From NCBI GenBank assembly GCA_947448625.1, contig CANFOT010000009.1, forward strand, positions 1 through 51,907: 51,907 nt of DNA, in the 5' to 3' direction. The notes beneath the pieces are model-generated. The model was not told the origin of the DNA. It worked only from the letters and a program-made list of their open reading frames with translations, and searched no databases. The DNA is from Burkholderiaceae bacterium. Lineage in GTDB: Bacteria > Pseudomonadota > Gammaproteobacteria > Burkholderiales > Burkholderiaceae. Position 1 is the stretch's first letter. Each line of letters starts with the position of its first letter. Of the stretch, positions 1-10,010 are shown in pieces. The position numbers and the translations under genes were made by a program.

Positions 1-1423
1 GTCCAATGGAGTCCTTGAGGTGATATTCGATTTTCGGGCCATAAAAAGCGCCCTCGCCTGGCAATTCTTCCCATTCTTGGCCTGAAGCAGTTAAAGCGCC
101 GCGCAAAGCTGCCTCCGCCTTATCCCAAATAGCATCATCACCAACACGCTTAGCTGGGCGTAATGCCAACTTGACTGCAACCTCAGTAAAGCCAAAATCT
201 TGATAAACCTCACGTACCGCCTTATCAAATGACGCTACTTCAGACTGAATTTGATCTTCGGTACAGAAAATATGACCATCATCTTGCGTGAAGCCACGTA
301 CGCGCATCAAACCGTGCAATGCACCCGATGGTTCATTGCGATGACATTGGCCGAACTCACCGTAACGCAATGGCAACTCACGATAGCTATGCAAACCAGA
401 ATTAAAGATTTGGACGTGACCTGGACAGTTCATCGGCTTTAATGCGTAAGCACGATTCTCAGACTCCGTCGTAAACATATTCTCTTTGTAGTTATCCCAG
501 TGACCAGACTTTTCCCAGAGACCGCGATCCAGAATTTGTGGCGCCTTTACTTCCTGGTAACCCTCACGTTGATAAACGCGGCGCATGTACTGCTCAACCT
601 CCTGCCAAATGGACCAGCCTTTTGGATGCCAGAAAATTAAACCAGGTGCCTCAGGTTGAAAGTGAAACAAGTCCAAGAACTTACCGAGGCGACGGTGATC
701 ACGCTTCTCAGCCTCCTCCAACATATGTAAATGTGCATCTTGGTCCTCTTTTTTCAACCAAGCCGTACCGTAGATCCGCTGCAGCATCTCATTCTTACTA
801 TCACCACGCCAGTAAGCTCCAGCAACACTCAGAAGCTTAAAGACCTTGAGTTTTCCAGTCGATGGCACATGTGGCCCACGGCATAAGTCGGTAAATTTGC
901 CTTCAGCATACAAAGAAACATCCTCGCCTTGCGGGATGCTAGAAATAATTTCCGCTTTGTAATTCTCGCCTTGATCTTTGAAAAACTTTACCGCGTCATC
1001 GCGAGCCAGCACTGTGCGAATAACAGGCTCATCCTTCTTGGCGAGCTCAGCCATTTTCTTTTCAATGGCGACCAAATCTTCAGGCGTAAATGCGCGGTGA
1101 AATGAGAAATCGTAATAAAAACCGTTTTCGATCACAGGGCCAATAGTGACCTGCGCCTCCGGGAAGAGCTCCTTGACAGCATAGGCCAGCAAGTGAGCGG
1201 TAGAGTGACGCACAATCTCTAGGGCTTCCGGGCTTTTATCTGTGATGATGGCCAATTGACTATCTTTATCGATTACAAAGCTGGCATCAACCATCTTGCC
1301 GTCGACAATGCCGCCGAGAGCAGCCTTGGCAAGACCGCTACCAATGGTCTGGGCAACATCAAGAACGCGTACGGGAGCGTCAAACTCACGTTTAGATCCA
1401 TCTGGCAGAGTAACTACAAGCAT
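1..1423 (-). CDS. thrS: Threonine--tRNA ligase, 5' part (runs off the left edge)
   Basis: Class II aminoacyl-tRNA synthetase that charges tRNA-Thr in the cytoplasm. About 474 N-terminal residues are visible of the roughly 640 usual for the family. A TGS domain opens the protein ([14 protein letters not shown]). The editing domain follows, with the RHSTAHLLA motif. The catalytic core then begins with the zinc-site segment KPMNCPGH and the motif 2 region around [12 protein letters not shown]. Motif 3 and the anticodon-binding domain lie outside the window. The ATG at 1423 is preceded by a GGAG Shine-Dalgarno. The gene follows tRNA-Val, with a terminator between them, so it probably has its own promoter. 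The call is secure; only the end is missing. Confidence 0.97.
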   Translation of the reverse strand, partial: MLVVTLPDGSKREFDAPVRVLDVAQTIGSGLAKAALGGIVDGKMVDASFVIDKDSQLAIITDKSPEALEIVRHSTAHLLAYAVKELFPEAQVTIGPVIENGFYYDFSFHRAFTPEDLVAIEKKMAELAKKDEPVIRTVLARDDAVKFFKDQGENYKAEIISSIPQGEDVSLYAEGKFTDLCRGPHVPSTGKLKVFKLLSVAGAYWRGDSKNEMLQRIYGTAWLKKEDQDAHLHMLEEAEKRDHRRLGKFLDLFHFQPEAPGLIFWHPKGWSIWQEVEQYMRRVYQREGYQEVKAPQILDRGLWEKSGHWDNYKENMFTTESENRAYALKPMNCPGHVQIFNSGLHSYRELPLRYGEFGQCHRNEPSGALHGLMRVRGFTQDDGHIFCTEDQIQSEVASFDKAVREVYQDFGFTEVAVKLALRPAKRVGDDAIWDKAEAALRGALTASGQEWEELPGEGAFYGPKIEYHLKDSIG

Positions 1424-1481
1424 GACCACTCCATCTTATTAAGATTCAGCCGATTGACTGATTTACTACATAACATCCACC

Positions 1482-1516
1482 AAAAAGAAAGCGCGGAAGC
1501 TTTTGGGCAACCGCGC
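1482..1516 (-). terminator. Rho-independent terminator after tRNA-Val
   Basis: On the minus strand GCGCGG pairs with CCGCGC around a 14-nt loop, and TTTCTTTTTGG follows. It lies just past the tRNA-Val 3' end and before thrS, so it should end tRNA-Val transcription. Confidence 0.7.
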
Positions 1517-1536
1517 ACTTTTGGGTCTTTATTCGT

Positions 1537-1613
1537 TGGTAGGCTCGATTGGACTCGAACCAACGACCCCCACCATGTCAAGGTGGTGCTCTAACCAGCT
1601 GAGCTACGAGCCT
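1537..1613 (-). tRNA. tRNA-Val (GAC)
   Basis: Full cloverleaf on the minus strand. The acceptor stem AGGCTCG pairs with CGAGCCT, discriminator A, and CCA is encoded. The anticodon stem CCACC/GGTGG holds loop TTGACAT, giving anticodon GAC (Val). The T-loop is TTCGAGT. It lies 19 bp downstream of relA. Confidence 0.96.
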
Positions 1614-1632
1614 ATATAAGCCATAGAGTTTA

Positions 1633-3654
1633 TCACCGGCGGCGCACTTGGGTCACCCCTTTGACTTCTTCCAAGCTATTTTGGATGAGCCGTAAGGCTT
1701 CCGAGTCTTTAATTTCAACCGTTAATAGTATTTGAGCAAGGCCGCGTTTAGCGGATTTACGCAGATCAATGACGTGAATACCCTGCCTGGTCAATACCTC
1801 GAAAAGCTCCCGCATGAGTTCAGGGCGATCTAGGCCGGTTACCGCCAGATCAGCAGGAAATACCCGCTTTGTCTCGCTTGCAGCCACACTTTCCGTAGAA
1901 GACCCATTCCAAGCAGTCTGAATAACGCGCTCAGGGGCTCGCTCCAAAAGGCCCCTAAAGGTCTTGCACGAGCGCCTATGAATAGACACTCCGCGACCTT
2001 GAGTTACAAAACCAGCAATGGCGTCTGGAGGTACCGGTCTGCAACAACGAGCGAGCTGAGTAAGAAGCGAATCTACCCCGACCACCAAAACATCACCTGC
2101 TTGACCCTGCCTCCGGGCACTTTGCTTGAGAATAATTTCTGGGGTTGGCACAGGAACCTTAGCTTCTGACTTTTGCTCAACCTTGACGTCAACAGACTTT
2201 ACTCCCGTCTCTTCATCATCCACAGCATTAAACCAAGTGCGCACACGAGTACGGGCACGTTGCGAACGCAAGTAATTACGATTAGGGCTAATCCAGTCAC
2301 GGGAGGGTCCACCATGTTTCACTGCAATGATTTCTACGGTCTGGCCGTTCCGCAGCGGCGTATCCAAAGGCACCATGGCTCCGTCAACGCGAGCACCGCG
2401 ACAACGATGACCAAGGTCGGTATGCACTGCATAGGCAAAGTCAATGGGCGATGAGCCCTTCTCCAGCGAAATCACCTTTCCGAGTGGAGTGAGTACATAG
2501 ATATGATCATCAATCTCATGATGTTTAAGTTGCTCCCAAGCATCCTCCTTCCATGAGATCAGCTGTCTTGCCCAAGCAATTTGACGCTCATATGCCACTG
2601 CAGCACTATGTGTACCAGTTTGATGACTTGAGTTTGGATCGCTAGGCTTGTTTTTTGGGGGTGTTGCAGCACCAATATAAGCACCTTCTTTATAGCGCCA
2701 GTGCGCAGCCAATCCATACTCAGCCTGCTGATGCATTTCATTGGTGCGCACCTGGATCTCGAATGCCGTGCCATGCTCATCCATCACCACAGTATGCAAA
2801 GATTGATAACCATTGGGTTTTGGCCGCGCAATGTAGTCATCGAATTCACGTGGCACTGGCTGCCAAACGTTATGCACTATTCCCAAAATGGCGTAACAGG
2901 ATTTGACATCCTCAACCAGCACCCTAAACGCTCTAACGTCATAGAGATTGGCAAAGTCTAATGACTTGCCCTGCATTTTTTTCCAAATGCTATAGATGTG
3001 CTTTGGACGACCCTGAATCTCGCCTTGGATGTGGGCAACACTCAACTCTTCCTTCAGCCTTCTAACGATCAGATCAATAAAAGATTCACGCTCAATGCGT
3101 TTACCATCCAACATCTTGGCAATATCGCGGTAGATCACCGGGGACAGCACTCGAAACGCTAGGTCCTCCATCTCCCATTTCATTTGCCAGATGCCGAGGC
3201 GATTTGCGAGCGATGCGTCAATATTGAGAATTTCTTGCGCCCAAGCTTTTGGCATCTCCATCTTCTCTTGAGTAATCCAACGCAGAGTTTGCAAGCGAGA
3301 AGCAAGATAAATGAGGACGACGCGTAAATCATCACCAAAAGCGAGCAACATTTTTCTGAGCATTTCTTCTTGTCCAGAAATACTCAGGCCACCATCATTG
3401 CGCACCAGCTTGGCTTGAGCCTGCCTTAGGCCGCGGTATCCGATTAGGAGTTTGGCTGACTCATCACCAATGAGCTTGGTCAGCGCTTCTTTACCATGGG
3501 TGCGAGCAATATTACTTGCAGCCGTTAACGTAGCTTCATCCAAGTGAAGCTGTCTCAGAATACTGAGAACGCCTGCAGCATGATTTTCAGAGGGCTCACC
3601 ATACCAGCCATCAACAATTTTGATCTTCTCAGATGCATTACCAGCGCTTGACAT
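1633..3654 (-). CDS. relA: GTP pyrophosphokinase RelA ((p)ppGpp synthetase)
   Basis: Ribosome-associated synthetase that makes (p)ppGpp during amino acid starvation. The N-terminal region (1-200) has lost the His/Asp residues of an active hydrolase domain. The synthetase motif EFDDYIARPKPNGYQSLHT at about residues 270-288 is the RelA-type form (EFDD), so the enzyme should be synthesis-only. A TGS domain follows at about 384-446, then a zinc-finger region with CC at 537-538, and a C-terminal ACT domain from about 600. At 673 residues it is somewhat shorter than E. coli RelA (744). It starts 15 bp after the metal-transporter/hydrolase fusion gene and is probably co-transcribed with it. Confidence 0.95.
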   Translation of the reverse strand: MSSAGNASEKIKIVDGWYGEPSENHAAGVLSILRQLHLDEATLTAASNIARTHGKEALTKLIGDESAKLLIGYRGLRQAQAKLVRNDGGLSISGQEEMLRKMLLAFGDDLRVVLIYLASRLQTLRWITQEKMEMPKAWAQEILNIDASLANRLGIWQMKWEMEDLAFRVLSPVIYRDIAKMLDGKRIERESFIDLIVRRLKEELSVAHIQGEIQGRPKHIYSIWKKMQGKSLDFANLYDVRAFRVLVEDVKSCYAILGIVHNVWQPVPREFDDYIARPKPNGYQSLHTVVMDEHGTAFEIQVRTNEMHQQAEYGLAAHWRYKEGAYIGAATPPKNKPSDPNSSHQTGTHSAAVAYERQIAWARQLISWKEDAWEQLKHHEIDDHIYVLTPLGKVISLEKGSSPIDFAYAVHTDLGHRCRGARVDGAMVPLDTPLRNGQTVEIIAVKHGGPSRDWISPNRNYLRSQRARTRVRTWFNAVDDEETGVKSVDVKVEQKSEAKVPVPTPEIILKQSARRQGQAGDVLVVGVDSLLTQLARCCRPVPPDAIAGFVTQGRGVSIHRRSCKTFRGLLERAPERVIQTAWNGSSTESVAASETKRVFPADLAVTGLDRPELMRELFEVLTRQGIHVIDLRKSAKRGLAQILLTVEIKDSEALRLIQNSLEEVKGVTQVRRR

Positions 3655-3669
3655 GGTCGACCGAAATTC

Positions 3670-5490
3670 CTAACTAAAAAATTCTTTTGCTAACGCAACT
3701 TGCTCTGACTTTACAAAAGCAGGCGCATGTCCCACTCCTGGAATTTCAATGCTGCGAATGTAAGGATTAACCTTGCACATCTCGGCTACGGTTTTAGCTG
3801 AAAGTAAATCCGATTCGCCACCACGAACAATCAGCATTGGAATATGGATTTGCTTGAAGGCGTGCCACATCGCCATCTCTCCTGCCTTTGCCATAATTGG
3901 ATTGACCGATGCAAACGGTACAGAAATATCAGGGTCGTAGTGCATTACCCAAAGACCATCTTTTTGCACTAGCATCGGGCCGTTATAAATTTCCCACTCT
4001 TCTAGCGTGTGGCTACCAAAAGATGTGCAGATTTCATTTAAGCGCCGCAAAGCATCTGCGCGATTCCTATAGCCAAAAGGCTCTCCGACATAAGAACCTA
4101 AGCGTTTGATAGCCTCCGGCTCAATCCGTGGGCCCACATCATTAATCAGCATACGACGAATTGGGCTATTCGGCATCGAGGCATAAACCATGCCAATCAG
4201 GCCACCCATAGAGGTTCCAAACCAATCCACTTGCGCCACATCTAAATGCTTAACTAGGCTCACCATATCCGCAACATATTGAGGGACAGCATAGAGCATT
4301 GGATTCTTCAGACGATCGGAGTCACCCCGTCCGACTACATCAGGACAGACAACGTAATAATCATTACTCATGGCCTCTGCTAGAGTTTTAAAATCACTAC
4401 CCCTGCGGGTCAAGCCATGAACGCAAATTAATACCTTCGCATTGCTGGGATTTCCCCAGGCGTGATACGCCATTCGATGAGGGCCATCTGGGCTGGCGCA
4501 AGCGACATAAAAACTATCCCCATGGTGAATTACCTGAGATGCATTTACCTTGTCATTTAATTGCTCGTCATGGGTATGCTCATCGATGCCGCCAACTTCT
4601 TCAGGCTGCAATGTCACATGATCAATGCCATGCCTCTCAAGCAACATCACATTGATTTTCGCCATAATCTCTGGCCAGTCAGCAATGCGTTCAATTTCGA
4701 TATGACCAATCAATGCTGGAAAACTGGGCGTCATCTCCCAAACATGAAGATCATGCACCGCTAACACTCCCGGAACATTCTTGAGATCACTGCCAACCGC
4801 TAAATAGTCAATATGTAGTGGCACACCTTCCATCAGGAAGTGATATGACTCATGAAGAATAGAAATCGTTGACTTCAGAATGAGGAGCGATACCAGAATT
4901 GAAAGAATCGCATCAATTGGCATCCAGCCCGTCAACTGGATCACAACACCTGCAATCAAGGCCGCAACAGAGCCTAATAGATCGCCCATCACATGAACTA
5001 ATGCGGCACGTGTATTAACGCTCTTCTTGTCACGCGATAACACCCAAGCCACAACAATGTTCATCACCAGCCCAATGGCTGCAACCACCGTAACAGTTAA
5101 ACCATCCACTTTGTGTGGATCGTAGAAGCGACTGATCGCCTCCACCATAATCCAAACTACTAGCGCCAACATCGCAATACTATTCACAAAAGCAGCTAAA
5201 GCCTCAGCCCTTCCAAACCCAAAAGAATGTTTGGGTGATGGTGGACGACGAGAAATGATTTGCGCTAACAATGCCAGTCCAAGCGCCGCAGCATCAGTGA
5301 CCATATGACCTGCATCAGAAATCAACGCCAATGAATTAGCAAAATAAGCAGCTGCACCCTCAACACCAGAAAAACCCAGAGTGAGCACCAGCGCGATCAG
5401 CAATAGATTTTGATTGGATACTTCTTTGCTATGCGAGTGTTTAGCATCGCCCTGCTTATGTGCGTGCAGTGAATGATCTGTGGCACTCAT
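3670..5490 (-). CDS. CDF-family cation efflux transporter fused to an alpha/beta hydrolase
   Basis: One uninterrupted 606-residue frame holds two normally separate proteins. Residues 1-298 are a complete cation diffusion facilitator (CzcD/ZnT type): a His-containing N-terminus, about six membrane segments, the metal-site motifs SDAGHMVTD (D59, H62, D66) and HVMGD (H166, D170), and a cytoplasmic domain ending at VTLQPEE. A polar linker of about 30 residues follows (299-328, containing DEHTHDE). Residues 329-606 are a full alpha/beta hydrolase with nucleophile elbow GTSMGG (S427), likely acid D561 and catalytic H588. The CDF part should export Zn(II) or a similar cation from the cytoplasm, and the hydrolase should face the cytoplasm. 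The substrate is unknown. Internal re-initiation producing a free hydrolase is possible. The start is set by AGGGAA before ATG 5490. Confidence 0.88.
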   Translation of the reverse strand: MSATDHSLHAHKQGDAKHSHSKEVSNQNLLLIALVLTLGFSGVEGAAAYFANSLALISDAGHMVTDAAALGLALLAQIISRRPPSPKHSFGFGRAEALAAFVNSIAMLALVVWIMVEAISRFYDPHKVDGLTVTVVAAIGLVMNIVVAWVLSRDKKSVNTRAALVHVMGDLLGSVAALIAGVVIQLTGWMPIDAILSILVSLLILKSTISILHESYHFLMEGVPLHIDYLAVGSDLKNVPGVLAVHDLHVWEMTPSFPALIGHIEIERIADWPEIMAKINVMLLERHGIDHVTLQPEEVGGIDEHTHDEQLNDKVNASQVIHHGDSFYVACASPDGPHRMAYHAWGNPSNAKVLICVHGLTRRGSDFKTLAEAMSNDYYVVCPDVVGRGDSDRLKNPMLYAVPQYVADMVSLVKHLDVAQVDWFGTSMGGLIGMVYASMPNSPIRRMLINDVGPRIEPEAIKRLGSYVGEPFGYRNRADALRRLNEICTSFGSHTLEEWEIYNGPMLVQKDGLWVMHYDPDISVPFASVNPIMAKAGEMAMWHAFKQIHIPMLIVRGGESDLLSAKTVAEMCKVNPYIRSIEIPGVGHAPAFVKSEQVALAKEFFS

Positions 5491-5501
5491 AAAGGTTTCC
5501 C

Positions 5502-5533
5502 TAAAAAAGAAATGGGGTCATTAAGACCCCATT
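5502..5533 (-). terminator. Rho-independent terminator of scoAB
   Basis: On the minus strand AATGGGGTC and GACCCCATT form a 9-bp stem with a TTAAT loop, followed by TCTTTTTTAGGG. It lies 23 bp past scoB and directly in front of the CDF-hydrolase ribosome binding site. Confidence 0.85.
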
Positions 5534-5556
5534 ATTTCATTAACTAATGACGGACC

Positions 5557-6207
5557 TCAGAAACCCGCAGTATCAACAGGGGCACCCGTTTTAGAAATCA
5601 CTTCCTCCTTGCTAACACCAGGAGCCAGCTCTACCAACTTGAGGCCCTTAGGCGTAATATCCAGTACGCAAAGGTCGGTAATGATGCGACTGATGACGCC
5701 TACACCCGTTAAGGGCAAAGTGCACTTCGGAAGAATCTTGATCTCTTCTGTGCCGTCTTTTTTCTTAGCCACATGCTCCATCAATACGACTACATGCTTT
5801 ACACCAGCGACCAGGTCCATGGCGCCGCCCATGCCTTTAACCATCTTTCCAGGGATCATCCAGTTAGCCAAGTCACCGTGCTCGCTCACCTGCATTGCAC
5901 CCAAAATTGCAATATTGATTTTTCCACCACGAATCATTCCAAAGGAATCCGCAGAAGAAAAGATTGATGAACCTGGCAAAGTAGTAATGGTTTGCTTGCC
6001 TGCATTAATTAAGTCAGCATCAATCGTTTGTTCAGTCGGAAATGGGCCAATACCCAATAAGCCATTCTCAGATTGGAGCCATACTTCCATTCCCTCGGGA
6101 ACATGATTGGCCACTAGGGTTGGCATACCAATACCCAAGTTGACGTAATAACCATCCTTCAGTTCTTTAGCAGCACGTGCTGCCATTTCATCTCTATTCC
6201 AAGGCAT
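5557..6207 (-). CDS. scoB: Succinyl-CoA:3-ketoacid CoA transferase subunit B
   Basis: Beta subunit of the CoA transferase that moves CoA from succinyl-CoA to acetoacetate, in ketone body and short-chain acid use in the cytoplasm. Visible features are the N-terminal [15 protein letters not shown] and the catalytic glutamate motif SENGLLG near residue 47. The length of 216 is normal. It follows scoA by 39 bp with its own GGAAAA ribosome site. Together they make a complete alpha/beta enzyme, and a strong terminator ends the pair. Confidence 0.95.
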   Translation of the reverse strand: MPWNRDEMAARAAKELKDGYYVNLGIGMPTLVANHVPEGMEVWLQSENGLLGIGPFPTEQTIDADLINAGKQTITTLPGSSIFSSADSFGMIRGGKINIAILGAMQVSEHGDLANWMIPGKMVKGMGGAMDLVAGVKHVVVLMEHVAKKKDGTEEIKILPKCTLPLTGVGVISRIITDLCVLDITPKGLKLVELAPGVSKEEVISKTGAPVDTAGF

Positions 6208-6246
6208 GTTGATTTTCCTAAATATTCTGTCAGTAAGTTGCGCTAA

Positions 6247-6945
6247 TTAAGCCGCCGATAAAGTGCGTTGCTCAATACGCTTTTCAGGTGTGGTGTTGAG
6301 CACCAAGCGGTGCACATAAATACCCGGCGTATGGATCTGATCTGGATCTAATTCACCGTTCTCCACAATTTCCTCTACTTCAGCAACAGTGATCTTGCCA
6401 GCCATCGCCACTACTGGATTGAAATTACGTGCTGTGTAGCGATAAACCAAATTGCCTGACTTATCAGCCTTCCATGCCTTCACTAGGGAGATGTCAGAAA
6501 CGATCGCGCGCTCCATGATGTAACGCTCACCGTCGAATTCTTTCTCTTCTTTACCTTCAGCCACTAAAGTGCCCACACCTGTTTTAGTGTAGAAAGCAGG
6601 AATACCGCAACCGCCGGCACGCAACTTTTCCGCCAAGGTTCCTTGTGGAGTAAATTCCAACTCCAGTTCGCCAGCTAAAAATTGACGCTCAAATTCTTTG
6701 TTCTCACCAACATAAGAGGCAACCATTTTCTTGACTTGTCTTGAGTTCAAAAGCAAACCCAAACCAAAGCCATCTACCCCAGCGTTGTTGGCAATTGCCG
6801 TCAAATTTTGTGCGCCCAAGTCTTTCACCGCCTGAATCAGCGCTTCAGGAATGCCGCACAGACCAAAACCGCCAACAGCAAGCTTTTGGCCATCCTTCAA
6901 AATATCCCGCAAGGCATCTACAGCCGATGGGTAAGTTTTATTCAT
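6247..6945 (-). CDS. scoA: Succinyl-CoA:3-ketoacid CoA transferase subunit A
   Basis: Alpha subunit of the same CoA transferase. The CoA-binding glycine motif [10 protein letters not shown] is at about residues 25-34 and [11 protein letters not shown] at 53-63. The length of 232 is typical. AGGA seven bases before ATG 6945 sets the start. It is divergent from the ETF-ubiquinone oxidoreductase gene across about 197 bp. That pairing suggests, by inference only, a shared role in fatty or short-chain acid oxidation. Confidence 0.95.
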   Translation of the reverse strand: MNKTYPSAVDALRDILKDGQKLAVGGFGLCGIPEALIQAVKDLGAQNLTAIANNAGVDGFGLGLLLNSRQVKKMVASYVGENKEFERQFLAGELELEFTPQGTLAEKLRAGGCGIPAFYTKTGVGTLVAEGKEEKEFDGERYIMERAIVSDISLVKAWKADKSGNLVYRYTARNFNPVVAMAGKITVAEVEEIVENGELDPDQIHTPGIYVHRLVLNTTPEKRIEQRTLSAA

Positions 6946-7142
6946 AAATTCGTCCTAATATTGCCAAAAAGGGTAAAAAAGTAATCATAACGCTTTAGGC
7001 CCTCAAGCCGACTAGCAAAGGACATCAACCTGGTTTTTCTGGCTTAGAACTAAACTATGGAGGTAATTTAAGACCAGATAAATGGCAAAAATACTCAAAA
7101 TCGCTTTAGCGCCCTATTTACCAGCAATGTCGGAGAGATGAA

Positions 7143-8813
7143 ATGACTGCCCAGGAATTACTTGAACAGTTTGGACCTAGAGAATCCATGGACTATGACC
7201 TGGTCATAGTGGGTGGGGGCCCAGCTGGATTATCTGCAGCCATCAAGGCAAAACAGCTAGCCAACGCCTCGGGCAAGGATCTGAGCGTCTGCGTGCTCGA
7301 AAAGGGCTCAGAAATCGGTGCACACATCCTCTCTGGTGCCGTCATGGATCCCAAGGCGCTCACAGAACTATTCCCCAACTGGAAAGAATTGGGCGCCCCA
7401 CTCGATACTGAAGTCACTCAAGACCAGTTTTTATTTCTGACAAAAGATAGCTCATTCCAAGTTCCCAATTGGATGTTGCCCCACTGCTTTAAGAATGAAG
7501 GCAACTATATTGTGAGCTTAGCCAATGTAACTCGGTGGCTCGGCCAACAGGCGGAAAATCTTGGCGTAGAAATTTTCCCCGGCTTTCCCGCTGCAGAAAT
7601 TTTGTATAACGAACAGGGTGCCGTATGCGGTATTGTGACCGGCGCGATGGGCCTGGACAAAGAAGGTCAGCCGACGGATCAATTTCAACTTGGCATGGAA
7701 TTGCGCGCTAAGTACACCCTATTCGCCGAAGGTTCACGAGGACATTTAGGCAAACAGCTGATTGCGAAGTTTGCACTCGATCAAGATGCTGACCCACAAA
7801 GCTACGGTATTGGCATTAAAGAATTATGGGAAGTAGAACCGTCCAAGAGCAAGCCTGGTCTGGTTGTTCATACTGCTGGCTGGCCATTAGAGAGCGACAC
7901 CTATGGCGGCTCATTCCTTTACCACCTAGGTGATAACAAGGTTGCCGTTGGATTGGTGGTGGGACTTTCTTATCAGAACCCCTACCTCTCACCTTTTGAA
8001 GAATTCCAACGTTATAAATTGCATCCAAAGATCCGTGAAACCTTCCAAGGTGGTAAACGCCTTGCCTATGGTGCTAGAGCCCTTACAGCTGGCGGCTTAA
8101 ATAGCTTACCTAAAACTGTATTCCCAGGTGGCGCACTAATTGGTTGCGATGCCGGCTTCTTAAATGCTTCACGCATCAAAGGAAGTCACGCGGCCATCAA
8201 GACTGGCATGCTTGCTGCTGAAGCGGCAGTTGCGGCACTTGCGGAGAATCGCTCTTCCGATATATTGTCAGCCTATCCAAGCGCCTTCAAAAATAGCTGG
8301 CTACATACCGAACTTAGTCAAGCGCGCAACTTCAAACCATGGATGTCTAAGGGGCTTTATCTAGGCACCATCATGGTTGGTCTAGAGCAAAAGCTCTTAG
8401 GTGGCAATATGCCATGGACCATTCATCTCAAACATGCAGATCATGAATGCCTGGAGCCAGCAGCGAAGCATCAGCCCATTGATTATCCAAAACCAGATGG
8501 CAAGCTTACCTTTGACCGCCTTTCCTCCGTATTTATCTCCAACACCAATCATGCTGAGAACCAACCAATCCACCTCACACTGAAAGACGCTTCAATACCA
8601 GTCAATCTGAACCTCAAAACCTATGCAGGTCCAGAGCAGCGTTACTGCCCTGCTGGCGTTTATGAATACATAGAAAAAGATGGTCAAGCTCAATTGCAAA
8701 TTAATTCTCAAAACTGCGTGCATTGCAAGACTTGTGACATCAAAGATCCAAGTCAAAACATTGTTTGGATTACCCCTGAAGGTGGCGGCGGCCCTAACTA
8801 CGGGTCAATGTAA
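7143..8813 (+). CDS. Electron transfer flavoprotein-ubiquinone oxidoreductase
   Basis: Membrane-associated flavoprotein that passes electrons from reduced ETF (acyl-CoA and amino acid dehydrogenases) to ubiquinone. The FAD dinucleotide-binding motif VIVGGGPAGLSAA is near residue 22. The C-terminal 4Fe-4S cluster ligands are C502, C525, C528 and C531 (CPAGVYEY, NCVHCKTC), and the protein ends in the family-typical GGGGPNYG tail. Its 556 residues match the usual length. GGAGAG precedes ATG 7143. No etfAB genes are in this window. Confidence 0.96.
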   Translation: MTAQELLEQFGPRESMDYDLVIVGGGPAGLSAAIKAKQLANASGKDLSVCVLEKGSEIGAHILSGAVMDPKALTELFPNWKELGAPLDTEVTQDQFLFLTKDSSFQVPNWMLPHCFKNEGNYIVSLANVTRWLGQQAENLGVEIFPGFPAAEILYNEQGAVCGIVTGAMGLDKEGQPTDQFQLGMELRAKYTLFAEGSRGHLGKQLIAKFALDQDADPQSYGIGIKELWEVEPSKSKPGLVVHTAGWPLESDTYGGSFLYHLGDNKVAVGLVVGLSYQNPYLSPFEEFQRYKLHPKIRETFQGGKRLAYGARALTAGGLNSLPKTVFPGGALIGCDAGFLNASRIKGSHAAIKTGMLAAEAAVAALAENRSSDILSAYPSAFKNSWLHTELSQARNFKPWMSKGLYLGTIMVGLEQKLLGGNMPWTIHLKHADHECLEPAAKHQPIDYPKPDGKLTFDRLSSVFISNTNHAENQPIHLTLKDASIPVNLNLKTYAGPEQRYCPAGVYEYIEKDGQAQLQINSQNCVHCKTCDIKDPSQNIVWITPEGGGGPNYGSM

Positions 8814-8828
8814 AGAATGGCGCTTGAA

Positions 8829-9986
8829 TTATCTAGCTGGGTAGCGGCGAGGACGCAGTTTTCCAATCGCCATTCCCGCTAGACCGCAAGCTAAGGCTGA
8901 CATTACAAAAACATTGCGCGGCTGAGTTGCATCCCACAACCAGCCAGCAACCAAGCCACCAAGCGTTCCGCCTAGACCATAAGAAACTGTTGCCATTAAC
9001 GCCTGCCCTCGTGCCTGTAATGGCCCAGTGAACCAGCGTTGCAATAACTTAGTGGCCGCACTGTGGTGCGCACCAAAAGTGCCAGCATGCATGAGCTGAG
9101 CCACAATTAGCACCCAGGTCACTGGAAAAAAAGCAATCAAAATAAATCGAAACACGCCAATACCAAAAGCGATTTGCAAAACTACTTCGGCATCAAGGCG
9201 ACTCAGGATTTTGCTCTGGAAATAAAAGAAGATGACTTCAGCAGCAACACCTAGAGCCCAGAACAAACCAATCTGGAGTTTGTCGTAGCCTAGATCCGCT
9301 AAGTAAAGCGAATAAAACACATACAAAGCTGCATGTGCAAAGATCATAAAAAATCCGGATAGCAAAAACCAGCGTACATCAGGATTAAATAAAACAATCA
9401 GAAGCTCGCCTTTGACCATCTTGCGACGTTCCATCTTGGGCTCATGCAAGCGAAAGGTAACCAATGCCAAGAAGGTCAAAATTACTGCGCCCACTATGGG
9501 GTATAACTCAATTCCTTTTCGCTGAAATAACTCTCCAGCAAATAAGACCATAGCGATAAAACCAATCGAGCCCCATAAACGCAAACGACCATAACGCTTA
9601 TCAAATGAATTATCTTTAAATAAAGCATGCACAGTAGCCGACTCACCCAATGGCATCAGGCTACTAAGAATCGTATGCAGCACAAACATCCAAATGAAGA
9701 ATGCAATATAGCTTTGCAGAAAAAAGATGTCTAAGAAAGTGACTGCTGCTAAGCAAGCGCAGAAGCGAATGATGCGGATACGATCAGACAAGTAGTCAGA
9801 TAACCAGCCCCAGGAGAATGGCCCAACAATCCGAGTAATTTGCAACATCGACATCAAGACGGCAATCTCAATAACGCTAAAGCCGCGATCGAGAAAAAAG
9901 AGGCTGGCGTATGGAGACACCAAGCCAACGTAAGCAAAATATAAAAAGAAAAAGGACCCGAAGGCCCAACGCACGGAAGGTGTCAT
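8829..9986 (-). CDS. MFS transporter, MFS_1-like (HcaT/PPP-type) family
   Basis: Inner-membrane secondary transporter with about 12 predicted helices over 385 residues. The opening (WAFGSFFFLYFAYVGLVSPY), the loop SWGWLSDYLSDR and the RYGRLRLWGSIGF segment resemble the phenylpropionate-permease-like branch of the major facilitator superfamily. The substrate cannot be told from sequence. It lies 24 bp downstream of aroC and is probably read from the same transcript. It converges on the ETF-QO gene. Confidence 0.85.
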   Translation of the reverse strand: MTPSVRWAFGSFFFLYFAYVGLVSPYASLFFLDRGFSVIEIAVLMSMLQITRIVGPFSWGWLSDYLSDRIRIIRFCACLAAVTFLDIFFLQSYIAFFIWMFVLHTILSSLMPLGESATVHALFKDNSFDKRYGRLRLWGSIGFIAMVLFAGELFQRKGIELYPIVGAVILTFLALVTFRLHEPKMERRKMVKGELLIVLFNPDVRWFLLSGFFMIFAHAALYVFYSLYLADLGYDKLQIGLFWALGVAAEVIFFYFQSKILSRLDAEVVLQIAFGIGVFRFILIAFFPVTWVLIVAQLMHAGTFGAHHSAATKLLQRWFTGPLQARGQALMATVSYGLGGTLGGLVAGWLWDATQPRNVFVMSALACGLAGMAIGKLRPRRYPAR

Positions 9987-10010
9987 TTTCTTTTTCTGAA
10001 CTTTTTTAAA

